Assembly (NCBI GenBank): GCA_964598565.1 | Contig: CAZRCG010000003.1 | Span: 209,494-273,493 of the forward strand | DNA from: CAZRCG01 sp964598565 | Lineage (GTDB): Bacteria > Bdellovibrionota > UBA2394 | Direction of reading: 5' to 3' | DNA: 64,000 nt | Shown here: piece after piece, positions 26,161-34,855 of the stretch | Numbering within the stretch: position 1 is the stretch's first letter | Layout of the letters: every line of letters begins with the position of its first letter | Position numbers and translations under genes: made by a program | Notes under the pieces: model-generated | The model's database searches: none | What the model was told of the DNA's origin: nothing | The model's input: the letters and a program-made list of their open reading frames with translations, nothing else

Positions 26161-26275
26161 AAGTTCGAGAAATCCGTCTGGGCCTCGTCACCCAAATTCT
26201 CAGCCCGAATGATTTCAACAACTTCACGCTGCACAATCCAAACATGCGGTTCGGAATTCTTCCAGCTGGGCACGA
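26161..26275 (+). repeat. Copy A of a ~115 bp element behind the first toxin
   Basis: It begins AAGTTCGAG at the first base after the toxin stop and is about 80% identical by eye to 26900-27015, with one indel. Identical blocks include TTTCAACAACTTCACGCTGC and GCGGTTCGGAATTCTTCCAG. Read on the minus strand both copies encode similar peptides around WKNSEP and QREVVE, so it may be a decayed minus-strand gene segment. Confidence 0.8.
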
Positions 26276-26310
26276 ATTTCTGTGTAAAATCAATGGCTTG
26301 CAACGTGTAT

Positions 26311-26334
26311 TTACATAAAAACATAAAAATGTAA
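26311..26334 (+). promoter_or_regulatory. Palindromic operator candidate of the second TA module
   Basis: TTACAT (26311-26316) and ATGTAA (26329-26334) are inverted repeats separated by 12 A-rich bases, ending 10 bases before the antitoxin ATG. TTGCAA at about 26298 could be the -35. The layout parallels that of the first module. Confidence 0.45.
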
Positions 26335-26344
26335 TGATGGGAAT

Positions 26345-26563
26345 ATGAATGCTCGTCTATCAACCGATCTTGGAAGTCCGCGTCTCATGCGTTTGCTAAA
26401 GCTTGAAGCACAGGAAACAGATTCTTCCATCAAAGATGTTTTAGTGCGAGCCCTCGAAAGCTATTTCGGTCATCGCCTTGAAACAAGAGCTTTACTCAAG
26501 GCGTCCGAGTCAGCGTTCAAAGACTGGCACGATCCAAGAGATTCCGATTATGACAAATTATAG
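26345..26563 (+). CDS. Antitoxin of type II TA module, ribbon-helix-helix type
   Basis: A 72-residue protein. The N-terminal part (MNARLSTDLGSPRLMRLLKLEAQETDSS reads as strand plus helices, described here only in outline) fits a short RHH DNA-binding domain, with the acidic tail DPRDSDYD for toxin binding. The MazF-like toxin starts 14 bases before its stop. The ribosome site is weak (TGATGGGAAT). Confidence 0.7.
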   Translation: MNARLSTDLGSPRLMRLLKLEAQETDSSIKDVLVRALESYFGHRLETRALLKASESAFKDWHDPRDSDYDKL

Positions 26564-26900
26564 CGCTGGCGACGTTGTCCTCGTAAAGTTTCCATTTTCA
26601 AATCTCGAGGAAGAGAAGAAAAGGCCTGCACTCGTTATGCATCAAGTGGCCCTTTCACATCAGGAGCGCCTTGTTACTATTGCCATGATCACCAGTAAAA
26701 TTGACGGATTTAAAATCGAAGGAGATTGCTCGATAAAGGATTGGCAAAAAACTGGGTTGTTACATCCAAGCCTTGTTCGGCTCAGTAAGTTGGCAACTGT
26801 CGATGGCCAGTTAATAAACAAAAAACTGGGTGGGCTTACAAATGGCGACCTTCAGACTGTGCAAAAATCCTTTAATAGAATTTTTAAATTTTGGATTTAA
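26550..26900 (+). CDS. PemK/MazF-family endoribonuclease toxin
   Basis: A 116-residue toxin expected to cleave mRNA at short sequences. The N-terminal GDVVLVKFPFSN and KKRPALVMHQ motifs and the central TIAMITSKI strand are typical of the family. The frame opens at 26478 inside the antitoxin, but the ATG at 26550 gives the family N terminus. It is immediately followed by copy B of the repeated element. Confidence 0.88.
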   Translation: MTNYSAGDVVLVKFPFSNLEEEKKRPALVMHQVALSHQERLVTIAMITSKIDGFKIEGDCSIKDWQKTGLLHPSLVRLSKLATVDGQLINKKLGGLTNGDLQTVQKSFNRIFKFWI

Positions 26901-27015
26901 AGTTCGAGGGCTGCCGTCTGGGCGTCCTCATCCAAAAAATCCGCCCAAATCATTTCAACAACTTCACGCTGCCCAATCAATGCAAGCGGTTCGGAATTCT
27001 TCCAGGTGGGCACGA
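26900..27015 (+). repeat. Copy B of the ~115 bp element behind the second toxin
   Basis: It begins at the last base of the toxin stop codon with AAGTTCGAG and matches copy A at 26161 across its length. An in-frame stop in the minus-strand reading shows that this copy cannot encode an intact minus-strand protein. Confidence 0.8.
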
Positions 27016-27081
27016 TTTACTCCATTGGGTCCATGCCGGGTACATGGGAAACACTTTATACCGGAGACATAGGTTACACAT

Positions 27082-27231
27082 TTGAGTTCGGTCTTGCGTT
27101 TGAATGAGCGGGGTTTTGATCTCATCAATGATTATGCAGACAATCGGCCAGTGCTCAATTTTCAGTGGAGTGACGATGGCGATTCTCTCAGCGTGAAGGG
27201 TTATAAACACTCGCTCGAGTGGCAGCCCTAA
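27082..27231 (+). pseudogene. Small ORF or gene remnant, 49 residues, unknown
   Basis: The frame from TTG 27082 reads with protein-like composition (NERGFDLINDYADNRP, then SLSVKGYKHSLEWQP) and ends at TAA. An upstream stop in the same frame means there is no longer version. It looks like the 3' end of a lost gene. Its TAA overlaps the ATG of the next ORF. Confidence 0.35.
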
Positions 27232-27479
27232 TGGCGCCGAAAATTGAGTTTGGCGACGCGCCCCTCATTTTTTCGGGATCCATAAGACTGCCAGAGAGTT
27301 TCAGAGGTTTGACAAGTATTGCCACTTTTGTTAACGCGACTTATGAAAAATGGGTTTCGTTTTGTTTGGGGAGTGGGATTCACGCGTTGCAAGCTCCTAA
27401 AACTTCAGAGAACGCTACGGCTCCATCGCGTTTTCATAGAATTTCGCTAAATCATCAACCGAGAAAATTTTGCCGGTGA
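27231..27479 (+). pseudogene. Possible ORF of unknown function overlapping the M3 peptidase end
   Basis: It starts MAPKIEFGDAPLIFSG at an ATG that overlaps the stop before it (TAATG). The last 65 bases are antisense to the 3' end of the M3 peptidase, so the final part (ATAPSRFHRISL) is probably not a native C terminus. No family is recognised. It may be debris from insertion of the TA region beside the peptidase gene. Confidence 0.3.
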
Positions 27480-29406
27480 ATGCCTCGACGGATTGAGGAA
27501 AGGGCTGAGAATAACCACTTTTATAGTAACCCTCAATGAGACGAGTGCTAAGCCCTTGCTGTTGATACAGACTTCGACGCCCACTTTGCTTTTCAACATG
27601 ATCTAAGAGTGACTCATAAGATTGATACGATGCGATATTGGCAAGAACATAGCCGATATATTCAACCCATCCCGATCGAAAATGAGGGGCATTTAAAGGG
27701 CCTCGCCCTGTGAAATCAACGCCGTGATTGGCGCTGCCAGTTACTCCCGTTCCCTGCGAGATAATCTCGCCGTAGAGCGCTACTGCAAGATCCGTAAACG
27801 CTGTCGAGTCTGCCGTGAATGCCGTATTCCATAACTTGAGCTCAAAGAGGGCGCGGGCTAAGAGAACTCGAAATTGAAGGAAGTCTTGAATTTTTGCATT
27901 GCGACTATAAGTCTCAATCTCTTCATCGCTAGGTTGTGATCCGTCGCGAGTCTTAGCGGAAGCTTTTAAAAATTCCTTATCGAAGCCGAAATATTCTTGA
28001 GTCATGGAATGAATTTCAACAAATCCGTAGGCCTCGGGTGTTTCGAAGGGATTTTCTTCAAATACGTATTGAAGGGCGTGACCCCCTTCATGAAAGGCGA
28101 CTCTAAGAGAGTCTACAGAGTCTGAGAAAAAATTCTGCAGAATGAAGATCCGAGCGGGAATCCACGCTTCGCTTTGATGACTGGATGGCAACGTCACGTC
28201 GAGCGTCTTGGCATTGATGGTAAGAGACTTCGGCATTTTGGTATTGAGAGACGTCATATACGCATGCGTATATTTATTCTCGCGAGGCATCACATCGCGA
28301 GTGATGGTCTCAAGAATGCTTGGATCAAATCCACTTTGTTTGAGAGTTTTCGCCCAGAGAGCATCGACGGTTTCGCGAGGAAAATAGCGGCCAAATGAAT
28401 CGATATCCGGTGCGAGAATGGCCAAATGACTCTCTGTAAGGTCGTGTCGCTTCAGCGATAGCTCTTTAGCGAGGAGGCGAGCATGAAGTTTTTCAAGAGC
28501 CGCATTTGTTCTTTTTAAGGCTCCCTCCAGAAAGGCGATACGCTCTTCTACCGAATTGAAACGCGCGTCGTAGGGTTCGGCTTGCGCAGCCACTCGATAC
28601 GCACTCCACGTGGAATAGCCCTTGGATCGAGCGAGCTCTGTTCGCAAGATGGCGCAACGGTTTAGCTCAGACTTCACCCGTTGAGCAATATCGCGACTCT
28701 GACCCATCTCACCCTGGAGTCTCGCTTCTTCCACTTTGGCAGCGGCTGCCGCCAGAGGCAGAGTTCCCGCATCATAAGCCGCCTTCGCCTTCGAGATCGC
28801 TTCTGCTGCTTTTGAGAGATTGTTGGCGAAAGGCGAATCATTGGCAGTGAGGGTAATTTTTGTTTGCAATTCGGAGACTTCGTTCAGCTTTGGAATTTGA
28901 TCAGGCGTAAAGGCATCGATATCTAAACGGCGTTTCATTAAGACGGCTTCATGAGCCATTCGACCGTCGATCGAACCGGCGAGGGTAGCCCAACGATCAA
29001 CGGCCGTCTTCCAAGCCTCTCCGTTCTTTAACTCGTTAAGGGCTTTATCGACTTTCAGCTGTTCAGCTGTCCACTCCGCCTTCTCTGTAGGTGATTCGTA
29101 GAGCGCACGATCCAAGGCAACCGAATACCAGGTGGATAAGAAACCAAGTTCGCGAATTTGTCGGAGGGCTGGATAAATGGTTTCTTGGTAATGATTCAAG
29201 AAAGCTCGATGAGATGGGGCAGCATCGTCAAGATCTTGAATATCCAGCTGATAGAAGGGAGAGCCAGCCTTTCGAAGCTCAAGCATTTTCAAGCGCTCCA
29301 AGGACTGGTAACTAGTTTCTTGCACGACAACCTCGGGTTGAGCCCAGGTGCGGCAGCCTACGATAAGCGCAAAGACCCCTAAAAATAGAGAAAACGATGG
29401 TCGCAT
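27415..29406 (-). CDS. M3-family zinc metallopeptidase, exported
   Basis: A 663-residue oligopeptidase. The zinc motif is HEGGH in AFHEGGHALQYVF, and the third ligand Glu is in FVEIHSMTQEYF about 25 residues later, which matches the M3 family. The N terminus is a signal sequence with both a lipobox-like LIVGC and a signal peptidase I-like site at TWAQ, so it is exported, perhaps as a lipoprotein. It would degrade peptides in the periplasm. It lies alone between the TA region and rmuC. Confidence 0.85.
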   Translation of the reverse strand: MRPSFSLFLGVFALIVGCRTWAQPEVVVQETSYQSLERLKMLELRKAGSPFYQLDIQDLDDAAPSHRAFLNHYQETIYPALRQIRELGFLSTWYSVALDRALYESPTEKAEWTAEQLKVDKALNELKNGEAWKTAVDRWATLAGSIDGRMAHEAVLMKRRLDIDAFTPDQIPKLNEVSELQTKITLTANDSPFANNLSKAAEAISKAKAAYDAGTLPLAAAAAKVEEARLQGEMGQSRDIAQRVKSELNRCAILRTELARSKGYSTWSAYRVAAQAEPYDARFNSVEERIAFLEGALKRTNAALEKLHARLLAKELSLKRHDLTESHLAILAPDIDSFGRYFPRETVDALWAKTLKQSGFDPSILETITRDVMPRENKYTHAYMTSLNTKMPKSLTINAKTLDVTLPSSHQSEAWIPARIFILQNFFSDSVDSLRVAFHEGGHALQYVFEENPFETPEAYGFVEIHSMTQEYFGFDKEFLKASAKTRDGSQPSDEEIETYSRNAKIQDFLQFRVLLARALFELKLWNTAFTADSTAFTDLAVALYGEIISQGTGVTGSANHGVDFTGRGPLNAPHFRSGWVEYIGYVLANIASYQSYESLLDHVEKQSGRRSLYQQQGLSTRLIEGYYKSGYSQPFPQSVEAFTGKIFSVDDLAKFYENAMEP

Positions 29407-29721
29407 GGATTGTCCCCTCCTTATGCATCCTGTACTAAGAAGACCAAGAGGAGCCCAAAGTCGTCAACAATCGAATTGGCGCTTTCTCATTTTAATAGGG
29501 GAGGCTTTCTTCAGGCCATTTAAAGCGAGGAAGCAAGCTACAGTGCGTTGAATTCACCGCAATCAATTCCATATTTCTTCAGATCTAAAGACAAAGAAGG
29601 CGAACTACGACTATCTGGAAGGAACGCTATGAAATCATTCTGGGCCCCAAAATAGAGATCAGCCCTTCCGGGCAAAAAATTTCACTCAAAAATTTTAAGA
29701 AATCGCGGCGAGACTTTTTCA
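29407..29721. other. Intergenic stretch, promoter region of the M3 peptidase
   Basis: No supported gene. A GGGGAGG-type ribosome site for the leftward peptidase lies at about 29414-29420 on the minus strand. A short GCCC/GGGC hairpin near 29660-29671 follows the end of rmuC by about 50 bases and may help termination, but lacks a T run on that strand. Confidence 0.4.
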
Positions 29722-30960
29722 CTACGGCGTTTCTGGCGGCAACTCTCTTAGTTTTCTTTCAATACGAGGGACTTCATGGACTTCGGCTGCTCCCCCAGCT
29801 GAATCCAAATCGCGAAAACGTCTGGCGCTCACCATCACGCGAGACTCGTAGGTGCCCACCACGCTATTGTAGGCATCGACCGCCGTCTCAAGATTTTTGC
29901 CCATACGAGAGAAATGAGAACTCAAATCAGACAATCTTTTGTAAAGCTCTTTGCCGAGCTCACCGACAATTCGAGCATTGTCAGCCAATTTTTCTTGGCG
30001 CCAACCGAAGGCCACCGCTCTCAACAAAGCTATGAGAGTCGTGGGTGTAGCTAAAATGACATTTTGACTTACGCCTGCTTCGATCAAAGAGGGATCCCCT
30101 TCTAAGGCCGCACTAAAAAAACTTTCTCCTGGCATAAAAAGAACCACGAACTCTGGACTCGGGCGGAACTGATCCCAATACGATTTGCGACCCAATTGCT
30201 CGATATGACGTTTCACATAAGTCGCATGCTCTAAGAGTTTTCTTTTTCTCGCTTCTGGATTTTCTTGCTGACCCAATTCTAAAAAAGCCATGAGCGGTGT
30301 CTTTGCATCGACGACAATATTTTTCCCACCCGGCAATTTGACAATAAGATCGGGCCGCAGGCGTCCGGCCTCCGTTGAAACCGATTCTTGCTTTACGAAA
30401 TCGCAATACTCAAGCATTCCGGCCAGCTCAACCACGCGCTTCAGTTGCACTTCGCCCCACATGCCTCGAATCTGTGGGGCTCGAAGGGCCGTAACCAACT
30501 GAGCCGTTTCACTACGCAGATCTTTCTGAGCTTCAAGCAACGATCGAATCTGTTGATGAATGGCTTCTTCGCCGCGAGTGCGACTTTTTTCAAGTTCACT
30601 CATTTTCATATCCATACGCTGTAAAGATTCTTTAAGTGGCGTCAGCGTTTTCTCCATCGTGTCTTGACGTACTTTCAAATCTTGGCTCGCTGCTTGGTGG
30701 TGTTGATCGAACTGATTCTTTGCCAAATCGAGAAATTGCTTCTGCTGATTCTGATAAATTTCTGAAGAAAGCGCCTTGAAAAGATTCTGCATACGATCTT
30801 CAACTGCATTCTCTTGATTCTTGAGTTGATCACGAACCTGAATCTCGCGCTCGGCCTCTTGCAGAGCCTGACGCAATAAAAGACGATCTTTGACAAGTAA
30901 AAAACAATAAATACCTAACACTAGACAGACCAACGAAATAGCCCCAATCACCACAAGCAT
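29722..30960 (-). CDS. rmuC: DNA recombination protein RmuC
   Basis: A 412-residue protein with an N-terminal membrane helix (AISLVCLVLGIYCFLLV), a long coiled coil to about residue 140, and the RmuC nuclease-like domain with RGMWGEVQLKRVVELAGM, VDAKTPL and VVLFMPGESFF. It is thought to limit inversions at repeats and to act on DNA ends. It is a single gene. Confidence 0.93.
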   Translation of the reverse strand: MLVVIGAISLVCLVLGIYCFLLVKDRLLLRQALQEAEREIQVRDQLKNQENAVEDRMQNLFKALSSEIYQNQQKQFLDLAKNQFDQHHQAASQDLKVRQDTMEKTLTPLKESLQRMDMKMSELEKSRTRGEEAIHQQIRSLLEAQKDLRSETAQLVTALRAPQIRGMWGEVQLKRVVELAGMLEYCDFVKQESVSTEAGRLRPDLIVKLPGGKNIVVDAKTPLMAFLELGQQENPEARKRKLLEHATYVKRHIEQLGRKSYWDQFRPSPEFVVLFMPGESFFSAALEGDPSLIEAGVSQNVILATPTTLIALLRAVAFGWRQEKLADNARIVGELGKELYKRLSDLSSHFSRMGKNLETAVDAYNSVVGTYESRVMVSARRFRDLDSAGGAAEVHEVPRIERKLRELPPETP

Positions 30961-31031
30961 ACCCTTACTGAATCTGCTGGCTTGAAAGCGGTCAATGAGA
31001 AATGGATCGGTCGTAGAACGTTTTCAGATGA

Positions 31032-31406
31032 ATTAGGCAGACGCTATCTCGTTTAACGACAGATCTGAAATCGTTGGCCCGATTCTCTGTTTTCAACTAC
31101 GTTGGTCCTGATGAGGGAATGGTTTTGTTAGACAAAGGCTATGAGAGTGAAAAGATAGCTGACGAGATTCGGCAAAGGGGTTGCGCCAATGGGGCGATAT
31201 TAAAGAATAATCGCAAGCACAAGAATCGCGATTTAGATCGATGGAGGTCTTCGGTGCGTATGCCATTTGAAGGAGTCTTCAGCAAGCAAACAAAACACTC
31301 TCGATATCGGACGAAACCGAAGGTTCTTTTTCAGGCGACCATGGAAGCTTTCACCCACAATTTCAAAAGATTGATTCAAATAGATAGTGAGCCCGTAAGG
31401 ATATAG
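31032..31406 (+). pseudogene. IS5/IS4-type transposase, 3' fragment
   Basis: The open frame from 31032 carries the C-terminal part of a DDE transposase: VLLDKGYESEKIADEIRQ (with the second catalytic Asp and the following GY), ILKNNRKHKNRD and VRMPFEGVFSK (with the last catalytic Glu), then AFTHNFKRLI. The N-terminal half with the first Asp is missing and a stop stands directly upstream, so it is a dead relic. Confidence 0.8.
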
Positions 31407-31811
31407 GCCGAACGTGAGCCATTGGCCCTGTCGGCCTAATTGGTGAATGAGGAGTAGCGGAGGCCTCGTTTCAGAGGCTCCGCTGGGCGGCAAGGAGCGC
31501 CGTAGAAAGAAAAACTTCGTCGCCAGCGGGAGGCGTCTCTCCCTTTCGCATTGAAATGACGAATGTTTAGCCGGTCCTCTGAAAGGAGGTCTCCGTTACT
31601 CCGCCTTTACTGCTTCGGCGACAGGGCCTTCTTTATACAACAATGCGAACACCAATGTAATTGAAAACAAGAGAGATTTGTAATAGGAGAGAGCGGTCAA
31701 GCCTGCAAATTTTCTGGGTGACATGGTTGACACACGCTAGGAGTTTCATCGTTTTGACCGATTCTGTGACCCAGGGGCGTTTGGAACTGGCTGTTGAACC
31801 GGAGGTTTTTC
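31407..31811. other. Intergenic stretch after the transposase relic, with hairpins
   Basis: No supported gene. A GC-rich hairpin lies at 31456-31484 (AGCGGAGGCCTC against GAGGCTCCGCT with one bulged G and a 6-base loop), followed by smaller stems near 31518-31535 and 31576-31592. They may be degraded IS ends. The ribosome site GGAGG (31801-31805) of the next gene closes the stretch. Confidence 0.4.
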
Positions 31812-32648
31812 TTGAGTCTAGTTACGTACCTAATGTTGCTTGGAGTTCTTTTGGTGACTTTCCAGACTGCGGTAGCTTCTGAAGCGGGGTCCGACGGAGC
31901 GAAGAGTGTTCGTGCTTCTCACGTAAGAGTTGAAGCGTGTGTCGGTAGTCTTAGTTGGCTTGCGCAGCCAGATCATATTTTAAATGAAATGGAGGCCCTA
32001 GAGCGGGCAGCCTGGGGTAGCCTTTCAGCAGCTCCAGCGAAGTTAAGAAGGCGTATGGAGTTGTTCCCCGAAGGGCAATGGTTAGCATGGAGTGAAGATC
32101 GATTGGTCGGTTTTTTAAATAGCCAACGAATTGGAGATCAGATTTTTCTGGCTCGCATCAGTATTTACTTCGCCAATTTCTATTCGTACAAGCCTGCTCC
32201 TTATGCCGATTGGTGGTCACGTTTTACAGATAACGGAACTTATGAGAAGAGCCATATTCCTGGTGGTCATTATCTATTTCTCGCTAATCTGAGTACACTG
32301 CCTGATCTTTTGGAACTTCGTCGGTCGTCCATCGCAGAAAGTTTAATTCGCGCGGCGCTCGTCTTTATGTCTTCAGATCCTTCTCTTCGCGGGGCTTGGG
32401 GACTGGCTCGTTTGTCAGGGCTTAAAAAGTATATGGTTCAAGAGGGTCTTAACGAGCAGAGAGTGACGGAAGGTTTGGTGGAGAAATATATTGAAACAGT
32501 GAAGAAGGGTCAGTGGCATGACCCTGCGCTGAGTTTGCATTTGAAAATGGGCGCTCATACCGTTATGGTCGTAAAAAATGCCATGGCCCATGATGATGCT
32601 AGCTTGAATTGGGGTGTGATTATCTTTTATCAGCGTCTCGATTTCTAA
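31812..32648 (+). CDS. Exported protein with GNAT-acetyltransferase-like fold
   Basis: A 278-residue protein with a signal peptide (LVTYLMLLGVLLVTFQTAVAS). The centre (GQWLAWSEDRLVGFLNSQRIG, then HYLFLANLSTLPDL followed by SIAESLIRAALVFM) resembles GNAT strands beta-3 to beta-4 and the CoA-binding helix. The frame opens at TTG 31794, but GGAGG six bases before the TTG at 31812 fixes the start there. A GNAT enzyme outside the cytoplasm is odd because acetyl-CoA is absent there. It follows a transposase relic and may be acquired. Confidence 0.5.
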   Translation: MSLVTYLMLLGVLLVTFQTAVASEAGSDGAKSVRASHVRVEACVGSLSWLAQPDHILNEMEALERAAWGSLSAAPAKLRRRMELFPEGQWLAWSEDRLVGFLNSQRIGDQIFLARISIYFANFYSYKPAPYADWWSRFTDNGTYEKSHIPGGHYLFLANLSTLPDLLELRRSSIAESLIRAALVFMSSDPSLRGAWGLARLSGLKKYMVQEGLNEQRVTEGLVEKYIETVKKGQWHDPALSLHLKMGAHTVMVVKNAMAHDDASLNWGVIIFYQRLDF

Positions 32649-32767
32649 TAAACTCTTGTCGCTGTATGCCGACTGGCAGATGGTCCCTGTCGACACTATC
32701 AAGTTTTCGACTCGGTTCAAGATCTTTAAGCTTTCAGTGGGGGTGGCATTAGGTTTAAAACTTTAGA

Positions 32768-33427
32768 GTGGCTAAACTCTATTTTCGTTATGGCGCCATG
32801 GGGAGTGCAAAAACATTAAATCTTCTGGCAGCAGTTCATAGTTATCGCGCGCAAGGAAAAAATGTTTTGATTTTGAAGCCATCGCTGGAGGATCGCTTTG
32901 GTCGTGAGAATGTTCGATCGCGTAGCGGGCTCGAGAAAAAGGCTGATATTTTGGTATCGTCAGAGACTCGCTTGAAGAGCGAGGAACTTGAAGGGCTCTC
33001 GTGCATTTTCGTAGATGAAGCTCAGTTTTTGGATGTAGCCTTCATTGACCACCTTCGGGAGATTACGGTTTTAAGAAATATTCCTGTGATTTGTTATGGG
33101 CTGCGCGGTGATTTTAGAACTCATTTATTTGAAGGCTCTAGGCGCTTGATGGAACTGGCCGATAGTATCGAAGAGATTAAAAGCACCTGTCACTACTGCG
33201 ATCGAAAAGCTGTATTCAATATGAAGCTTCTGGATGGTCGCCCCACGCTGAAGGGGCCCACCATTCAACTAGGGGCTGAAGAAACCTACGTTCCTGCTTG
33301 TGCCGCCTGCTATCATCGCAAACTTCCTATTGAAAATGTCGACTCTAAACCTACGTCAGGGCACCTTCACAACGATGAACGATTTCGTATCGCCGCGCTG
33401 GATATCAAAGAGCACGTTAGACTTTGA
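32768..33427 (+). CDS. tdk: Thymidine kinase
   Basis: Salvage enzyme that phosphorylates thymidine. The P-loop is YGAMGSAKT, the Walker B region is IFVDEAQFLD, the lasso region has ICYGLRGDFRT, and the structural zinc is held by CHYC and CAAC. Length 219 is usual for type II enzymes. The start is GTG. Its last 72 bases overlap the convergent DegQ-like gene. Confidence 0.95.
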   Translation: MAKLYFRYGAMGSAKTLNLLAAVHSYRAQGKNVLILKPSLEDRFGRENVRSRSGLEKKADILVSSETRLKSEELEGLSCIFVDEAQFLDVAFIDHLREITVLRNIPVICYGLRGDFRTHLFEGSRRLMELADSIEEIKSTCHYCDRKAVFNMKLLDGRPTLKGPTIQLGAEETYVPACAACYHRKLPIENVDSKPTSGHLHNDERFRIAALDIKEHVRL

Positions 33428-34855
33428 CTTAAGGCCTCTCACCAGACGTTCGTAGTCTGCGATCGTCTTTACGTTTTCTCCCTTGATGCGGCGAATCAAA
33501 TCGCCTTCTCTGAGGCCCGCATCGTCAGCAGACGAGCCACTTTGTACGCCATGAATCTGAACACCAGATCCGTCGGATGCCATGCCGACGATTAAACCTA
33601 AGCGATCTTCAGATTCAGACTTTTTGGGGGCCGAAGCTGCCGCAGGGCTGGAGTCTGACAAATTTCCAAGTACAATCGTGAGGGTGAGTGGCTTTTTGTC
33701 CCTTAAAATATCCATCTTTACTTTAGAACCTGGCTTTATTTTAGCGACGGTTCTTTGAAGACTTTTGGCATCGTTGGTTTCTTGGCCATTCACTTTTAAT
33801 ATAATATCACCCCGACGAAGATCGCTCTTTGAGGCTGGCCCACCTGCCACGATATCATTTACCAATACGCCCTTGGAGGCGGCGAGGCCCATAGCCTCTT
33901 TCAGCTCTTCCGTTACATCGCCAATGGCCACACCTAAGTAGCCGCGCGATACAGAGCCGGTGGCTTTAAGTTGAACGATAATGTCTTTTACTAAGTTCAC
34001 GGGAACCGCAAATCCGATACCGCTACCTTGCGCTGTTATAGCGGTATTGATGCCGATGGCTTCGCCACGCAAGTTGACCAGAGGTCCACCCGAGTTTCCA
34101 AAGTTAATCGCTGCATCTGTTTGAACAAATTCATCAAAGCGTCGATTCTCGTTAGGGCTAATCTCGCGACCGGTTGCAGACACAATCCCTGCACTTACGG
34201 AGTGATCGAGACCGAAGGGATTTCCAAACGCCATTACCCATTCGCCTTTTTGTAATTTGCTAGAGTCTCCCAGCGGAAGTACCGGAAGGTCGAATCCTGT
34301 ATCTACTTTCAGCAGGGCGACGTCGGTAGCTGGGTCAGAGCCTACAAGTTTAGCGGAAAATTTCTTGGCAGGTTTGGACGATTGCGATTCGCCCAGCAAA
34401 CTAATTTCTATTTTATCGGTCCCTTCAACAACGTGGTTGTTGGTCAAAATATAACCGTCTTTTGAAATGATGAATCCCGAACCAAGAACCCGACGAGGAG
34501 CGGGCTGGCGGTCTCCAAAAGGTTGGCCAAAGAATCGTTCAAAAAATTCTTCGGGATTAGAAAAGGGATCGACTGGTCCTTGAGGCCCTCGTCGACGATT
34601 CTGCGGATTGTCTTTGTCTTGAGGCGGCTTTGAATCGGCTGATCCCGAGACGTTCACAATGGTTTTATCCACATTCTCAACGATGGGTGCAAAACTGGGA
34701 AGATTGATTAAGACGCTATGGCTTCCCTGACGTTCTTCCCAAAAAGGCGCTTGAGCGAATGTCGAAGTGTGAGTAACTGACGTCGCGCTAAGAAACACCG
34801 TTGCGAGGGAAGACGCTCTTATAAAAAAGGTGGATGAGAAGATAGTGAGTTTCAT
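33356..34855 (-). CDS. DegP/DegQ-type periplasmic serine protease with two PDZ domains
   Basis: A 499-residue HtrA protease with signal peptide ending near STFAQA. The triad is His in TNNHVVEG, Asp in ATDVALLK and Ser in GNSGGPL. PDZ1 starts at RGYLGVAIG and PDZ2 at DRLGLIVGM with ADDAGLREGDLIRRI. It is the last gene of a leftward operon with an ABC exporter; its ATG overlaps the stop of the DUF1844 gene. It is the second HtrA in this window and unlike the first it is not membrane anchored. Confidence 0.94.
   Translation of the reverse strand: MKLTIFSSTFFIRASSLATVFLSATSVTHTSTFAQAPFWEERQGSHSVLINLPSFAPIVENVDKTIVNVSGSADSKPPQDKDNPQNRRRGPQGPVDPFSNPEEFFERFFGQPFGDRQPAPRRVLGSGFIISKDGYILTNNHVVEGTDKIEISLLGESQSSKPAKKFSAKLVGSDPATDVALLKVDTGFDLPVLPLGDSSKLQKGEWVMAFGNPFGLDHSVSAGIVSATGREISPNENRRFDEFVQTDAAINFGNSGGPLVNLRGEAIGINTAITAQGSGIGFAVPVNLVKDIIVQLKATGSVSRGYLGVAIGDVTEELKEAMGLAASKGVLVNDIVAGGPASKSDLRRGDIILKVNGQETNDAKSLQRTVAKIKPGSKVKMDILRDKKPLTLTIVLGNLSDSSPAAASAPKKSESEDRLGLIVGMASDGSGVQIHGVQSGSSADDAGLREGDLIRRIKGENVKTIADYERLVRGLKSKSNVLFDIQRGDTKSFIVVKVP

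Noticed and set aside
26161..27015. The repeated element as an integron attC site
   Set aside because: It sits behind small genes as attC would, but I find no overall palindromic fold and no RYYYAAC/GTTRRRY core pair, and no integrase gene is in the window.
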